Source of the DNA: Hirundichthys speculiger
Lineage: Eukaryota; Chordata; Actinopteri; Beloniformes; Exocoetidae
Direction of reading: 5' to 3'
Assembly: GCA_018398805.1 (NCBI GenBank)
Contig: JAGFBZ010000175.1
Coordinates: 310,001-374,000 of the forward strand
DNA: 64,000 nt
This document shows positions 25,123 through 36,776 of the stretch, piece after piece (within the stretch, counting starts at the first letter, position 1; each line of letters opens with the position of its first letter). A program made the translations under genes and the position numbers. The notes under the pieces are model-generated. The model saw only the letters and a program-made list of their open reading frames with translations. It ran no database searches and had not been told where the DNA came from.

Positions 25123-26019
25123 TATCAACTTAACCTGTGATTGATGAAACCAATGATGAAAGAATAAACAGTAATGTTTTTTTATGAACAGCTTTACATT
25201 TCAAGATCCTAGAAACAGAAGAATCTGTGCCAGAGTACTAGCCTTCAAATTTCCTTCTCCGGGCCCAGCTGAGTCACCAAGCATGAAACTAAAGATCGAA
25301 AGCAATAAATTTGCTGCGTGAAAAAACATTGCAGCCTACGTTCTCTATCGAGGCAAGGCTGCCTCTACCTCATATGCCAAAATGATACAGTGTACGAATG
25401 GATTAATGTCTGCCTAAACATTTAGTCACATGGAAATGTAACCTTCTCTCGGGGGTTTTTGGGACAGACATAGTCAGTTTGCAGTCAGGCAAAGGCTTCA
25501 AAAAAGATAAAGAAGTTCAACCTAAAACACTAATTACACAAGTTACCATAATGAAATATGTCATTAGTCATCTGCACATATGTGTCTATTTCTAATACGT
25601 CACTGGCACTCACATAAGTGCCATATGGTGGCACAGTAAGGTCAGGTGTTAGAGGGAGTTCTGACAGGTAGCCAAACCTATAAGCCAACTGGCCTGAATC
25701 CAGACTCTGACTTCATATTGTGACTATGTGCCAAACTATAAACTGACTTTTATGACATTTAACCCAAGCCCAGAAAATGAATTAATTAAACAGCCCACAC
25801 TTTCTTACAGTGGTAATGTTATAAAATATGAACTGACAGAGACAGACATGTTGAAACAGAGTTAAAATTCTTGTAACTGTAGTCAATTATATTCGGGGTG
25901 CATTTATTAATGTTATAGTAATTTCAGTTACTTAATTTTAATGATAATTAAATTTTATTGACAATATCGCTAGAATTCATGGATTGAAATGAGCATCAGA
26001 AGCATCACTGCCTGGGCGG
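25123..26019. other. intergenic, nothing recognised
   Basis: No coding family or repeat recognised. Confidence 0.45.
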
Positions 26020-26182
26020 CCCATGTACGGAGGCTACAGTCCTCCTGCAGCTGTCGCAGGTTTGACTTCTGGCCTCTGACCCTTTGCTGCATGTCTTCCC
26101 CCAGTCTCTCTTCTCTCTGCTCCTAATTTCCTGTCTCTCTCACTGTGAATTAAGGCCCACCAGAGCCACAAAAATCTAAGAA
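26020..26182 (+). repeat. tRNA-headed SINE, second family
   Basis: Sense-strand copy of the SINE found inverted at 14660-14828. It has 'catgtacggaggctacagtc', the B-box-like GGTTTGACTTC (26059-26069), 'cctttgctgcatgtcttccc', a CT-rich body and an 'aattaaggcccaccagagcc' end. The A-box part of the head is weak. Confidence 0.78.
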
Positions 26183-26345
26183 AGATTTATTTTTGATAGT
26201 ATGATGCGGGTAATAGTTTCAGTGTTATGCAGCTTTGTTTGGACACAAAAACAGTGCTTGTCACTGTTCTTTCGATTCATTCTGATCAAATTGCTCCGTT
26301 TACCCTCATTTATAATGTTGCTACTGAAAACAGTTTCTGTAATAG

Positions 26346-26502
26346 GTGCTGCCAGAGTTGAAGCGTGGACCACCGTGGGTCCGCTTGGACCTGCTGTCGC
26401 CTGCAGGTAAGACAAGTCAACCGGTGAGCCATAGGCCAAGTGACTGCAGGTCCCAGCGCACCACTACTACCTGTCATTTTCAGCTCTGGCAACACTTGTT
26501 TT
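26346..26502. repeat. small fold-back element, about 157 bp
   Basis: The left end 'gctgccagagttgaa' and the reverse complement of the right end, 'gttgccagagctgaa', match at 13 of 15 positions. Inner parts also pair ('ttggacctgctgtcgcc' against 'tgggacctgcagtcact'). As a result both strands can encode a frame starting MLPELK. No convincing TSD was seen. It is probably a MITE of unknown superfamily. Confidence 0.65.
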
Positions 26503-27389
26503 GGATGTCGGTGGCTAGTAGTCCAGTTAGTTAACTTGGAAGAGTCCTGAAATGATCAGAGGTGAATAGTTGCTTAACCAGAGGATGCTGCTCCATAGAA
26601 GCTGATGAGATTCAGTCTAGCTGGTGTACTCTGATGTTCTCTGGTGGCTGTTTTGCATAATTATGTATTATGTGAACATGCACATTTCCTTGACTGGCTG
26701 TTGCGTTTTTTTTGTTGTTGTTTTTTTTAAGTACTGAAGATGAATACTCAAAGAGAACAGCACAGAAGTAAACTCTTGTCTAGGAATTTTCAGAGAAAAT
26801 ACTCTAAATAAAGTATGTGCCAAAAGTGAATGGCCCTCCTTGTGTCTATCAGATTCACTGTGAAAGGTTTTGCGTCGTCTTGTGAAAAGATAGAGAAACA
26901 ACCAGATGTTCCTGGAGTACTGCCCTTGCAAAGAAAAAAGTGGCATTATAATTAAGACAACTTCTTTTTACTATCCAGTCTTTTTTGTTGAAGAGCAAAG
27001 TGTGTTGCACTACTTTAACTTAAAGCTGAGAGCTGTTTTCATTGTTGCTACATATTACATAAAGCTAGTAATACAACATTTTTTTTGTCTAATACAGTAA
27101 TACGCCTTCACCTCTGCAACAACCAATAATACCCCCCCCCTCTTCTCAAAGGGGGCAGTGAACCTCTAAAGGACCAGGTATCAATAAAGCCATAAGGCAG
27201 CCTCATGGTGAGTGATTCTAGTGGTCATTAATACAACGACACTTTAATTTGTTACTGACAGTCTATTGGCTTGGCAAGAGAGAGAGGAAATCACCAATCA
27301 CTGTGCAGGTTTGTGCATCACTTCTGTGCCCCTGATAAGATACCGGTCAGAGAGATACTGGCAGTGATAAAACAAACTAAGGCTGTTAC

Positions 27390-27424
27390 AAAAAAAAAAA
27401 AAAAAAAAAAAAAAGAAAAAAAAT
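27390..27424 (+). repeat. poly-A run with one G
   Basis: A-run interrupted once near 27415. No retroelement body with TSD was identified upstream. Confidence 0.85.
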
Positions 27425-28206
27425 TATACCATGGTGTCTGAGCATTAATTATTCAAACTAATTACAGGGAGAAAACCAGTTAGTACAATTCCAAATGCAC
27501 ATAAAGTGATGATAATACCACTGCACGATCATCCACAGACACATGGAAGCTGCTATGAGACTGACTTATTTCATTATCACTGATTACACGCCTCGGCTAA
27601 CACTTCTCTTGCAGCTTTTATGATATTGTGGAGGTCTATGTGTTTGTGCATTTCCACACTTTCCTCATTTCTTTTGTGAAAACAACCAGAAAGTGCATAC
27701 AGTGTGATTGTGTGCATGTGTGATGTCTGGATGTGTTTGCCTGTGATGGACTCCATTTGAATATGCTTATGCTGCCTGGTTAAAGTTTGATGAGACCTCT
27801 AAATCTAAATTAACACAGTTAGGAATTCAAAGACAGTCGCACTGCGGAAAATGCATCAAGTCTGTGAGTCTTCGCATGTGGGTCCGCCATGCTTTTAAAT
27901 TTTAGTCTAACTTGAAAACACACAGATTATAAGTCAAGTTGTTAGTATGGAATAAGCACACATGTGGTAGGCCTGTGTGCATCTAAGCATGAGCAGTTAT
28001 CGTTGTCTGTGATCAACGAGACCTTTTTTTCTCTATACGAATCCAGCAAACGTACAGTACAGTAGTGTGTTTGTGCGTGTTGATGGAGGAAATGAGAGTG
28101 TGAGACTGGCATGTAATTATCTCAGTGTCAGCTCAGTGATACTCTACAGGGTCATTCATCCTCTGTCCGTCATCACTCCATGCCCCGTAGTAGCTATTCT
28201 GAGAGC

Positions 28207-28232
28207 TGGTGTGTGTGTGTGTGTGTGTGTGT
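28207..28232 (+). repeat. (GT)n microsatellite
   Basis: About 12 GT units. Confidence 0.9.
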
Positions 28233-30076
28233 AAACGTAGCAGTGTGTGTATTTGTAACAGACATGCATGCCTCAACTGTACAATTCCAGATTCCAGTGA
28301 GAGAAACGAAGAGGGTAAAGTCCATCCTAACATTAAAGCTGTCAGCTTTCAACGTGCCGAGGTCAAACATTTGCTTTAGTTCTTCTTAACTTGCATTAGG
28401 ACTTAAATTCTACAAACTCTGTGAGGTGACATCCATCCAAATAAGAAATTATGCAAACACTTTCTGCAAATATGTTTCAGCAAGAAAAAAATAGACCAAT
28501 TAAAGCCACAGAAAGACAAAGATTTTCTGTCTTCAGCATATTTTTGAATAAATTACATTGATCTTATAAGCAAACAAAACTATTAAGGATACATAACTTC
28601 CATCTTTATAAGCAAATGCATACATGGCTCCAGTTACCAGACATCCATGTGAAACTGTACTTTTTTTTTTATGGTTAATCATTGTCTTTGAATCCAGTCC
28701 TGATTTATTTGATTTTCTTTCCCTGCTCTTCCAGCAAATGCCATCTCAATAAAAATGTAAAACTAATGAATAAAAAACTGGAAATAACCCAAAGCTCCAA
28801 CCATTTTAGACAATTTAAACAAAAAAATAGCTATCAGAATGAATGAGGGTCCACAACTTTAACTCCCTTCTTAAAAGCAACCATTTCAACTACAATCAGG
28901 CCAAAACGAAAAAGAGTCAGATACATTTGTAATCAGTGATTACTGTTTAAATTTAGTGGTAAGATTCGCCCCTAAAGAATAATGCATTCTCAGAGGACAA
29001 ACAACTCTCAAAGACATAGCTTCTGGTCCCTCTCCTTGTTTTCTTCTTGTCCACTTCTCCAGTGAGCACTGAAATGATCATTTTCTTTTATTTTCATGAC
29101 CACACCTGGATCTCACTCCACTGTGCAAAGATTTGCAAAGATTTGATGTTTTTCACCTGATGACTGATGCCTGATTATAAGGTCAACATAAGCCAAGAAA
29201 ACAACTGTTACCAACTTTACTATTTTCAGCTGCAGACTTCAAGACAGCAAGAATGTCACATTAATATTTAAAAGAGATTTTATATGAACTTAGCTCTTGT
29301 GCTGCTGACAGATGTGCAATAAAGTGATCTGAATGTGAGTGCAGTACCATGCAGTCAGCGATTAAGTGATATACAAGAATGCTGAGGAATATTGTTTTGT
29401 TTTTCTGTCACATCTGCAAATAAATCACTGATTTCTTTTTTTCTTTTGGATTTTTTTCTTCCTTTTTTTATATTTTACTTTTTAAGTGTGTATTAAAAAA
29501 TGGCTTGTAATCATAAACTCCAACTGAGGAAGTGCACATGCAATAAAAGTCAACAACAGCACATTTTGAAACGTAAATAAATTGCAACTGAATTTTTGCT
29601 AAATATCTTTAATCCTTGAAAAATTGTACAAAACAGCTACTGCAGCTGTTCTGAACCTTTTGGCAAAGATGAGAAGCAGCCAGCTTTCTTTCATTAACAT
29701 CATCATTTTTCCATCTGGTGTTTTAACTGGTGTTCCAAGTGTAATCACACAAAACAAATTTGTTATCATGCTCAATGAACAGTAAAGCACAGCTAAGCAG
29801 GAGCAGTTACGAAATACTCAGTTATTTAACTTCATTTTCCTGAAGCCTGGTTACCGGGGGGTTTATAAATATTCAATACAATAAAATATTACAATTAAAA
29901 ATGAATCACCAGGAACATTCATGGATAAAATCTATTATGTTTTAGCTGTCCTTAAACGTATTTTGTGTCGCTAGAATTGTGTAGATTTTGCTGAGGCAAA
30001 ACGTGAACATGCAGAGCGTTGTCATCTCCTAGCGGCTTCAATAATAGCTAATTTTTCATTTCACCTACACATATGA

Positions 30077-31485
30077 ATATGGAGCGATAGGAGTGCCACA
30101 TTAATAAATAAATAAATAAATAAATAAATGTGGAAATAAAAAGAGAAATAAATAAATAAATGTGGAAATATAAAGAGAAAAAATAAATAAATACAATATA
30201 AAGAGAAATAAATAAATAAATATATGTGGAAATATAAAGAGAAATAAATAAATATATGTGGAAATATAAAAGGAAATAAATAAATAAATGTGGAAATAAA
30301 GGGAAATAAATTAATAAATAAATGTGGAAATATAAAGAGAAATAAATAAAAGAAAAGGAAAATCATCTTTAATTTTCGTATTGCATTTGCTTTTCCTTTT
30401 TGGCACTCCTGTGACACAAGGATAAAGCAATGACAAAACGCTTGGTGGACTGAGCTGTCAATCAAATGGCTCTGGGCGGGGCTTCCTGTCCAGGATGGAG
30501 AGTCGTTCCCTGATCACTGGATTTCTGCCTGGCGGTATGGGCGCTAACTCATAGATATGTATGCTAGCGTACATTCTCTCTCTCTGCACTGTTGCCAACT
30601 CTCCAATGAGAAAAGTCGCTAGAGGCTGTCCCGGAAGTCGCTAGAAGTCGCTAGATGCGACGGACGGACACGGACGGACGGTCGGACGGTCAGCCCGGGG
30701 GGGAGAGAGAGAGAGAAAGAGAGAGAGAAGCGCGGCTCGCGAGGCAGACAGCAGCCATCAGCAGCCAAGTGATGGCTTCAAACCTAGCGGTTTGAGTGCC
30801 AGTGAGTCGCTAAATCACCAGAAAAAGTCGCTAGATTTGTCGTTAGTCGCTTTTTACAAATTAAGTCGCTAGGGGGTTGGAAAGTCGCTAGATATAGCGA
30901 CAAAGTCGCTAAGTTGGCAACACTGGTCCTCCTCAGCGCTGGTGACGTCAGGCTAAACGCTAGCATACATATCTATGAGTTAGCACCCATACCGCCAGGC
31001 AGAAATCCAGTGATCAGGGAACGACTATCCATCCTGGACAGGAAGCCCCGCCCAGAGCCATTTGATTGACAGCTCAGTCCACCAAGCGTTTTGTCATTGC
31101 TTTATCCTTGTGTCACAGGAGTGCCAAAAAGGAAAAGCAAATGCAATACGAAAATTAAAGATGATTTTCCTTTTCATTTATTTATTTCTCATTTATATTT
31201 CCACATTTATTTATTTATTTATTTCCCTTTATATTTCCACATTTATTTATTTATTTCCTTTTATAGTTCCACATATATTTATTTATTTCTCTTTATATTT
31301 CCACATATATTTATTTATATATTTATTTCTCTTTATATTTCCACATTTATTTATTTATTTATTTATTTATTTATTTCTCTTTATATGTCCACATTTATTT
31401 ATTTATTTATTTCTCTTTATATTTCCACATTTATTTATTTATTTATTTATTTATTTATTAATGTGGCACTCCTATCGCTCCATAT
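30077..31485. mobile_element. 1.4-kb palindromic fold-back element
   Basis: Left arm 30077-30570 and right arm 30957-31485 are reverse complements with very few differences; for example a 26-base block near 30495 differs from its partner at one position. From the outside in, each arm holds ATATGGAGCGATAGG, then a run of AAAT-type tetranucleotides broken by a 'gtggaaatataaagagaa' word repeated several times. A unique segment of about 200 bp closes each arm. The arms differ in length mainly in the tetranucleotide array. The 386-bp loop holds a separate MITE. ATAT lies at both outer edges but could be arm or TSD. Nearly identical proteins read outward from both arms (MIDSSVHQAFCHCF...) follow from the symmetry and are not genes. 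Confidence 0.88.
30587..30925. mobile_element. MITE in the palindrome loop, 339 bp
   Basis: Left end CACTGTTGCCAACT and reverse-complemented right end CAGTGTTGCCAACT match at 13 of 14 positions. The body is packed with GTCGCT(A) words in direct orientation, a pattern of a common fish MITE. No 8-bp TSD is convincing. It contains a GC-rich patch with 'gacggacacggacggacgg' and a GA run. Confidence 0.72.
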
Positions 31486-32470
31486 ATGCAAGCCTGCTTT
31501 GCTTGAAAAAGCTGAACAAAAAGAGAAACGAGAAAAAAGAGGAACAGAAATGATAGAATTGGTGGAGGAAATTATGCTTTGTACAATATGGACTTGTTAA
31601 AAAAAACAGATCAAAACAAAAAAAAAAAATAACATTATATAACCAGTTCATTTTCCAAAATTGGCTCATAATAATTTTGTATTTGTAATTTTGTATAACA
31701 AAGAAATATTTTTCATCCTGCCAACTGCTGCATCAGAAAATAACATGCATGTTGTGTATCATTCAGGAATGCATGGGGAAACTATAAGATCGCTTTAAGC
31801 AAACTATTCTTTGAGCTGAGTTATATTGTAAAAGGAGAATTACAATACATCATGATCTCCATCTTTCCGTATTTTTAAATTGAGCCTGTGTTTGTCACTG
31901 AAGAATCCTCCACAAGCCTTTCATGAAAATGAATGACCCTGAGGTCTTTTCAAAAACTCTTAACTTGATTGTGGTTGAAGAAAGCACCCAAGAAATGGCG
32001 ATGCGTGTGCTTCCTAGAGCTGATGGAAACATGTTGGTAATTTAGGTGGGGGGGAAAAAAGCAACCAATTGACACTGACATGAACATTAAAGCTTCTCAA
32101 GCTTTCTTCAAAATGGAGCATTTGGTTGGAGTATCAAGTAGAAAATGTGACATTTGCAAATGAGCTGAATACAGCATTCACCAAACGTTACTGATGATGT
32201 GGCTCAGAGAATGACGGCTCTGCTGATGTGAGAGATGTGGACTGTGCATTACATGTGACTAATTAAAAATTCACTAAGTAAGTAGACATAAAATGGATAC
32301 ATTAAGGAGGGTCACGTGTTTCAGCAGCAACATCATGTGTATGCACGTTGTGTATACAGCACATTATCTGATGCACGCTCACATGTGTGGCTGGGGTCCT
32401 TCTGTTCGTTTTATTGTTGACTTTAAGTTGACTGTAGGTGTGAGTGTGTGTGTTTATTTGTCTTGTTTGT
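31486..32470. other. intergenic, nothing recognised
   Basis: No coding family or repeat recognised apart from an A-rich run near 31610-31630. Confidence 0.45.
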
Positions 32471-32649
32471 CTGTGTGGCCCTGTAATGGACTGCAAATCT
32501 GTCTGGGTGCACACTGCTTCTTGACTGATGACAGCTGGGATAAACTTCTACCCCCCCATGACCCTGGCCAGGATGGAGTGTGTTTAGAAGATTGATGAAT
32601 GTATGGATGGATGGATGGATGGATGGATGGATGGATGGATGGATGGATG
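32471..32649 (+). repeat. (GGAT)n-tailed SINE, 3' part with long tail
   Basis: 'ctgtgtggccctgtaatgga' to 'gacagctgggataaac' and 'gaccctggccaggat' are the tail-proximal blocks of the family, in sense orientation. They are followed by about eleven GGAT units (32604-32647). Confidence 0.8.
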
Positions 32650-35394
32650 AACATCACACATCACATTCCAGTGGCATATTCAAAGCTCTCCATGACTGGA
32701 ATTATATCAATTGACTGAATAAATATCTTTCATAGCAGTAATAACCACATGTTTTTTAATTTTGTAAAATCTATGTGGCTGGGAGTTCCAGTGACATGAC
32801 ATTATGGATTTTAGACACTGGGTGGACATAAATACTTCCAACCCGCGGCCCCTGCCCGTAGGACGAGGAGGTATACGTTCTGAAGATGTCTTTTTATAAG
32901 GAATGCATGCACATGATCTCAGTGATTAAACAGCATAGATTTGGTCATTTGCATACTCTCCATAATTATCTAAATCTTTCTTATCTTTAGGCTCTTTCAC
33001 CTCTCAAGACATATATTCTTTCCAGATGTGCATTTATGACCAATTGATATTGTCCCAGGTGTCAATACCTTAAAAGGAAGGAAAGGATTTAAATGCTTTT
33101 GAAGCCAGAAGTTATAAGCACATGCTAATGTTTTCTCTCCACTGAGCTATTAACAAGAAACCCTTTGATAGGAAGAGGTAAGCCTAGTGGAGAATTCTAA
33201 TTATCTGTTTGAGTGTTGTGCGTGCCAAAACAATGGCAATCGATATCAAGCAAATGGGGGGAAGGATTTGGCAGAGATAATTGTTACTGAAAAACAATAT
33301 AGTGCAAACACACAGAGTATTATTTCCTTCACTTCAGAGGATATTACTTTGGTTTACATTAATTTCCTGGAGAGTTCCCCTAACCACAACTGCCAGCTCT
33401 AAGCCTGATCCAAACTTTACTCTGCCTTTAACCCAAATCTTTACCCTGAAGTTAAATTGCTTACATAATGAAACGATTTTGTTGTGGGCGTGTTTCAGGG
33501 TAAGCATTTGCTCACACGTACACACACTCTTGAAACAATGAATGTTCATACTGAAGGTGTTAAAGCAAGAGTGACTCTTTCTTTTATTATAAACCATAAC
33601 TATCATCATCATGATCATCATCATCAACAGGCCACACACAGTGATAAATTATTGCCTGCATCCATAAATAAATAATGCTGGAAAATGACGTCAGGTAAGG
33701 GTGCTGCTGACAGATGTAATTAAAATAAAAAAGTGAAGGAGGAAAGATGAAGATGAAGGTCAGACAATATGTTAAAAAAAAAACGGTCTTGCTCCTTAAC
33801 TCGAAATCTTTCAAGTCATTCTTTGCACTGTCCTCCGTCATGTCACCTGCATTTCTTCTTCTCAATTAACACCAGCCCACTGCTGCAGTAGCTGTATGTG
33901 AGCTTTAGCTTTGCACTCCCTCCCCTTCCTTTCTGTATCCTGTCTTCTATTCTCTTCATGTCCTTCTCCTCCTCCTCTCCCCTCTATTCACCTCTCCTCG
34001 ACACTCCCTTACTCATTGGCTCTCCTCTCCGTCACATCTAATCTCCTTTCATCTCTCCTCTCCTTCTCCTTTTACCTCTCACTGCAATTAATGACAAGCT
34101 TGGCAGGGAGGTTTGTGCCTGGCTTCAGGATATTTTTAGTCAAATTAAATTTCTGGACTGTATTTTAATGAATTTACAACACTGCATGTCAGAGCCATAG
34201 ATGGTAAACATGAAAAAAAAAAAAAAAAACTAATCTGAAGTCAAATAATCACATATTGTAATTCAAAGCATGTAATTTACAAGAACGATTTTTTTTTTTT
34301 TGTTTACATGTATTGCGGTGATCACCCACAGACAGCTGTCATAAATAGCATTCATCACCTCATAATGATGCAATGCTTGTCTGTGAAAACTTGGGCCCTC
34401 AAAACTGACAAGTACCACCCACATAAACTAACCAGCTCTCATTCCACTGCTGTGAGAGCAGTGGTATTTCTTGACTGCACATTTGAAAAAAACTGCTTAG
34501 GAATAACTTGACGAACAAGACAAAGTCCCATCAAGCCCAATGCACAGACACCCAAACCCATAACCCACAGCGCTCAAAAGGATGCAATGTTGGGTGTTTT
34601 TGACCAAAGCAGTTTGAGTGCTTGTTCAGAGTCAGTACCTAACTCAGAACCAGTTCTAAATTCCTCAATGGTCAACCATAAAGAGAGAACCAGAACGATC
34701 AGAGCCAGGAAAACTGGTGGTACTGTGACCCAAAACTCTACAAGGCAGGATGCAAGTTATTTTAGGGGCAAAGGATGGGAATATTGGGACCAACCAAAAC
34801 ATTTGAGGGCCATTGTTAGGTCATATCTTTGTTGAGCTAGTGGGGGAGAAACTAATGAAAATAAGTTAACAGAGAATGGACAGAAAAATCAAGCACTGGT
34901 GGTCAGCAGTGAAGACTAAATGCCTCCAACGGTTGCTAGCCAAAGTACAAAACAAGTTTGACAGCGTAATAAGACAGTAACCAGTATGCCTAAAATTTTT
35001 GCACTGCTATAATTAAAAAAAACATTAGAACCACAGGAGCCGCTAGTCTGCTTGATTCCAATGAGAAGAAAGAAATAAACAGTACCTCAACATAGAAATG
35101 AATTGGAAGCAGCTGTGGAAGTACAGCCTCTACTGTTTTAAAATCACCAATCAGTGTTTGTGCTGTTCAGTGTGTTTCATAAATTGACATTAACAATGGC
35201 GGTTTTAAACTGAAAACTGTTTGGAATTTTCATCAGTAAGTATTGTTGTCTAGCCAAGGTGTTTGTTTCCTGCTTAAAACAGTTCATAGCAGCACTCATA
35301 ATAACACTGGTTAGCATTTGGAAATGCCAGTAAGCAGAGTGAAAAGTGCTCACAGCCTCCATGTGTTGTTCATGACAACTTTTATTTAGACATA
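32650..35394. other. intergenic; pyrimidine-rich tract
   Basis: A strongly pyrimidine-rich plus strand runs from about 33910 to 34080. It is followed by 'gcaattaatgacaagcttgg', which has the look of conserved noncoding DNA but cannot be confirmed. A-run at 34214-34230 and T-run at 34290-34301. No coding family recognised. Confidence 0.45.
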
Positions 35395-35606
35395 GGGCCC
35401 GATCTTCTGGCAAACCTCCTAAAGCTGCTATTAAGGGATAGCGGGTAGCAGGAGGGGCATTGCCCCGCAAAGAACGCAATCTTCCACCTCCCTAAACCCG
35501 CAATCTTACCTGCGCTAACCGCTACATTATACATAGGAGTGGTTAGGGCGTTCCACCTGTTAAACCAATCAGTGCGTCAGTAGCCATTGCCTTTAAGAGC
35601 AGGTTT

Positions 35607-35760
35607 AGAATCAGAATCAGAATCAGAAATACTTTATTGATCCCCGAGGGGAAATTGTTTTCATCACAGGTGCTCCTTACAGGGTCAGAAGAAATAAGAA
35701 ACAGAAGAAATTTAACATGTAGAGCAATTAGAATAGAACATAAAATTAAAATAAAAAGAA
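35607..35760 (+). repeat. LINE 3'-tail repeat inserted in the composite element
   Basis: (AGAATC)n at 35607-35628 followed by 'actttattgatccccgaggg' is a widespread fish repeat that I recall as the end of a non-LTR element. It is A-rich toward 35758. The opening AGAATC repeats are the element's own tail if it is read on the minus strand. Family not assigned. Confidence 0.6.
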
Positions 35761-36277
35761 AGGTTGCGCTACCTCCTACCCGCAAACCGCTATGGAGCGT
35801 CTTTTCATCCAGATCGAAGCAGCTCTCATGCGAAGCTCGTCTGGGACTCCGATGGAGAGCTTCCTCCTCTTCCTTCCTTCCTCCTCCTACTCTGCACTGA
35901 TATATACATAAAAATATTTTTACACAGACAATTCCTATCGGCAACCTCAAAAGTCCCAGTTGGTTGTTGGTGCGCTCCCGGTAAACACGGCCAGTCAGAG
36001 TGCTGGGAGTCCGGGACAGCTGTGCGTGTTGGCGTTGTACTTTTTAAAATTCTGCACAACAAATCATTGGATGTGTATTTAATGATCACTATAAATTAAT
36101 GTTCCTGTCCCTCCTCGACCACCAACAGTTTCAGACATATCGGAAATAAATTCCTGCATCCAACCTTTTCCAGCTTGACACCAGAGCCACGGAGCTCTAT
36201 TTGATGATCTGACCTGTTTAAAAACAGAAGTGACTGTGATGTAGGCCATGACAGATTTTGAGGGGAAATGTCCCAAA

Positions 36278-36479
36278 GATCTCCTTGGTTTCCTCCACAG
36301 CAAACATCTATGAGTTCATGCCACAGCTGTACAGACTGACGTGTCTGGCCGTGACTATTCCCACATCCACCACAACTGCTGACCAGACATCCTCTGCCCT
36401 CAAGAGAATAAAAACGTATGCAAGTAATACAGTGATGCGTAATCGAGAGGTAGAGCCGTTTGTGCACGTCCACATGTGA
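36278..36479 (+). pseudogene. hAT transposase C-terminal dimerisation fragment
   Basis: The frame contains 'EFMPQLYRLTCLAVTIPTST' and 'SSALKRIKTYASNT', matching the hAT-C dimerisation block (hydrophobic LYxL..AxTIP, then SALKRIKTY). It ends at a natural-looking stop, TGA 36477-36479. A one-base difference from the 48-kb copy puts the upstream block out of frame near 36308. No catalytic region is present, so it cannot transpose on its own. Confidence 0.75.
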
Positions 36480-36776
36480 CCAGGTGGACGTACATTTATG
36501 CCATTTGGACGCATTCTTTTATGCGCCTACATCCGGGTTGCGCTTTCCACAAACTTAGTATCTTGCGATTGCGGGTAGCGGGTAGTGGGTGGTCTGACCA
36601 CCCGCTACCCTAAACCCGCAAAAGACACGCCCATCGCCACACCTACAATGTGGGTAAGGGAGTCGGCATGGCGGATAGCGATTTTAGGGAAGAGAAAGAT
36701 TGCATTAGCGGTTAGCGGAGGTTCCTAAACCCGCAATTTGCGGCTAGCGGCTAGCAGGAGGTGTACGATCGGCACC

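Larger units (their letters stand above)
26503..30076. other. intergenic; poly-A and GT tracts
   Basis: Poly-A at 27390-27424 and (GT)n at 28207-28232. The stretch near 27180-27360 and others could be conserved noncoding DNA, but nothing in the bases proves it. No coding family recognised. Confidence 0.45.
35395..36776. mobile_element. composite non-autonomous DNA element with hAT fragment, 1.38 kb
   Basis: Left end GGGCCCGATC and reverse-complemented right end GGTGCCGATC pair imperfectly. CCTCCT and several 'gcgggtag'/'agcggttagcg' words pair further in. ATA lies directly outside both ends, a candidate 3-bp TSD (Harbinger-like length, not the usual TWA). Inside lie a LINE tail (35607-35760), a segment shared with the element at 47.7-48.7 kb (about 36038-36600), and a hAT-C coding relic. 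Superfamily is therefore uncertain: the coding relic says hAT, the possible TSD does not. Confidence 0.65.

Noticed and set aside
24906..25133. Ile-Tyr repeat protein
   Set aside because: Pure translation of a (TA)n microsatellite; the same applies near 47600 and 48700.
31062..31600. Open frames of 163 and 169 residues on the plus strand
   Set aside because: They are translations of (TTTA)n arrays in a palindrome arm; the mirror arm gives the same peptide on the other strand.
32604..32647. CRISPR-like or satellite array
   Set aside because: Simple GGAT microsatellite forming the tail of a SINE; no spacers anywhere in the window.
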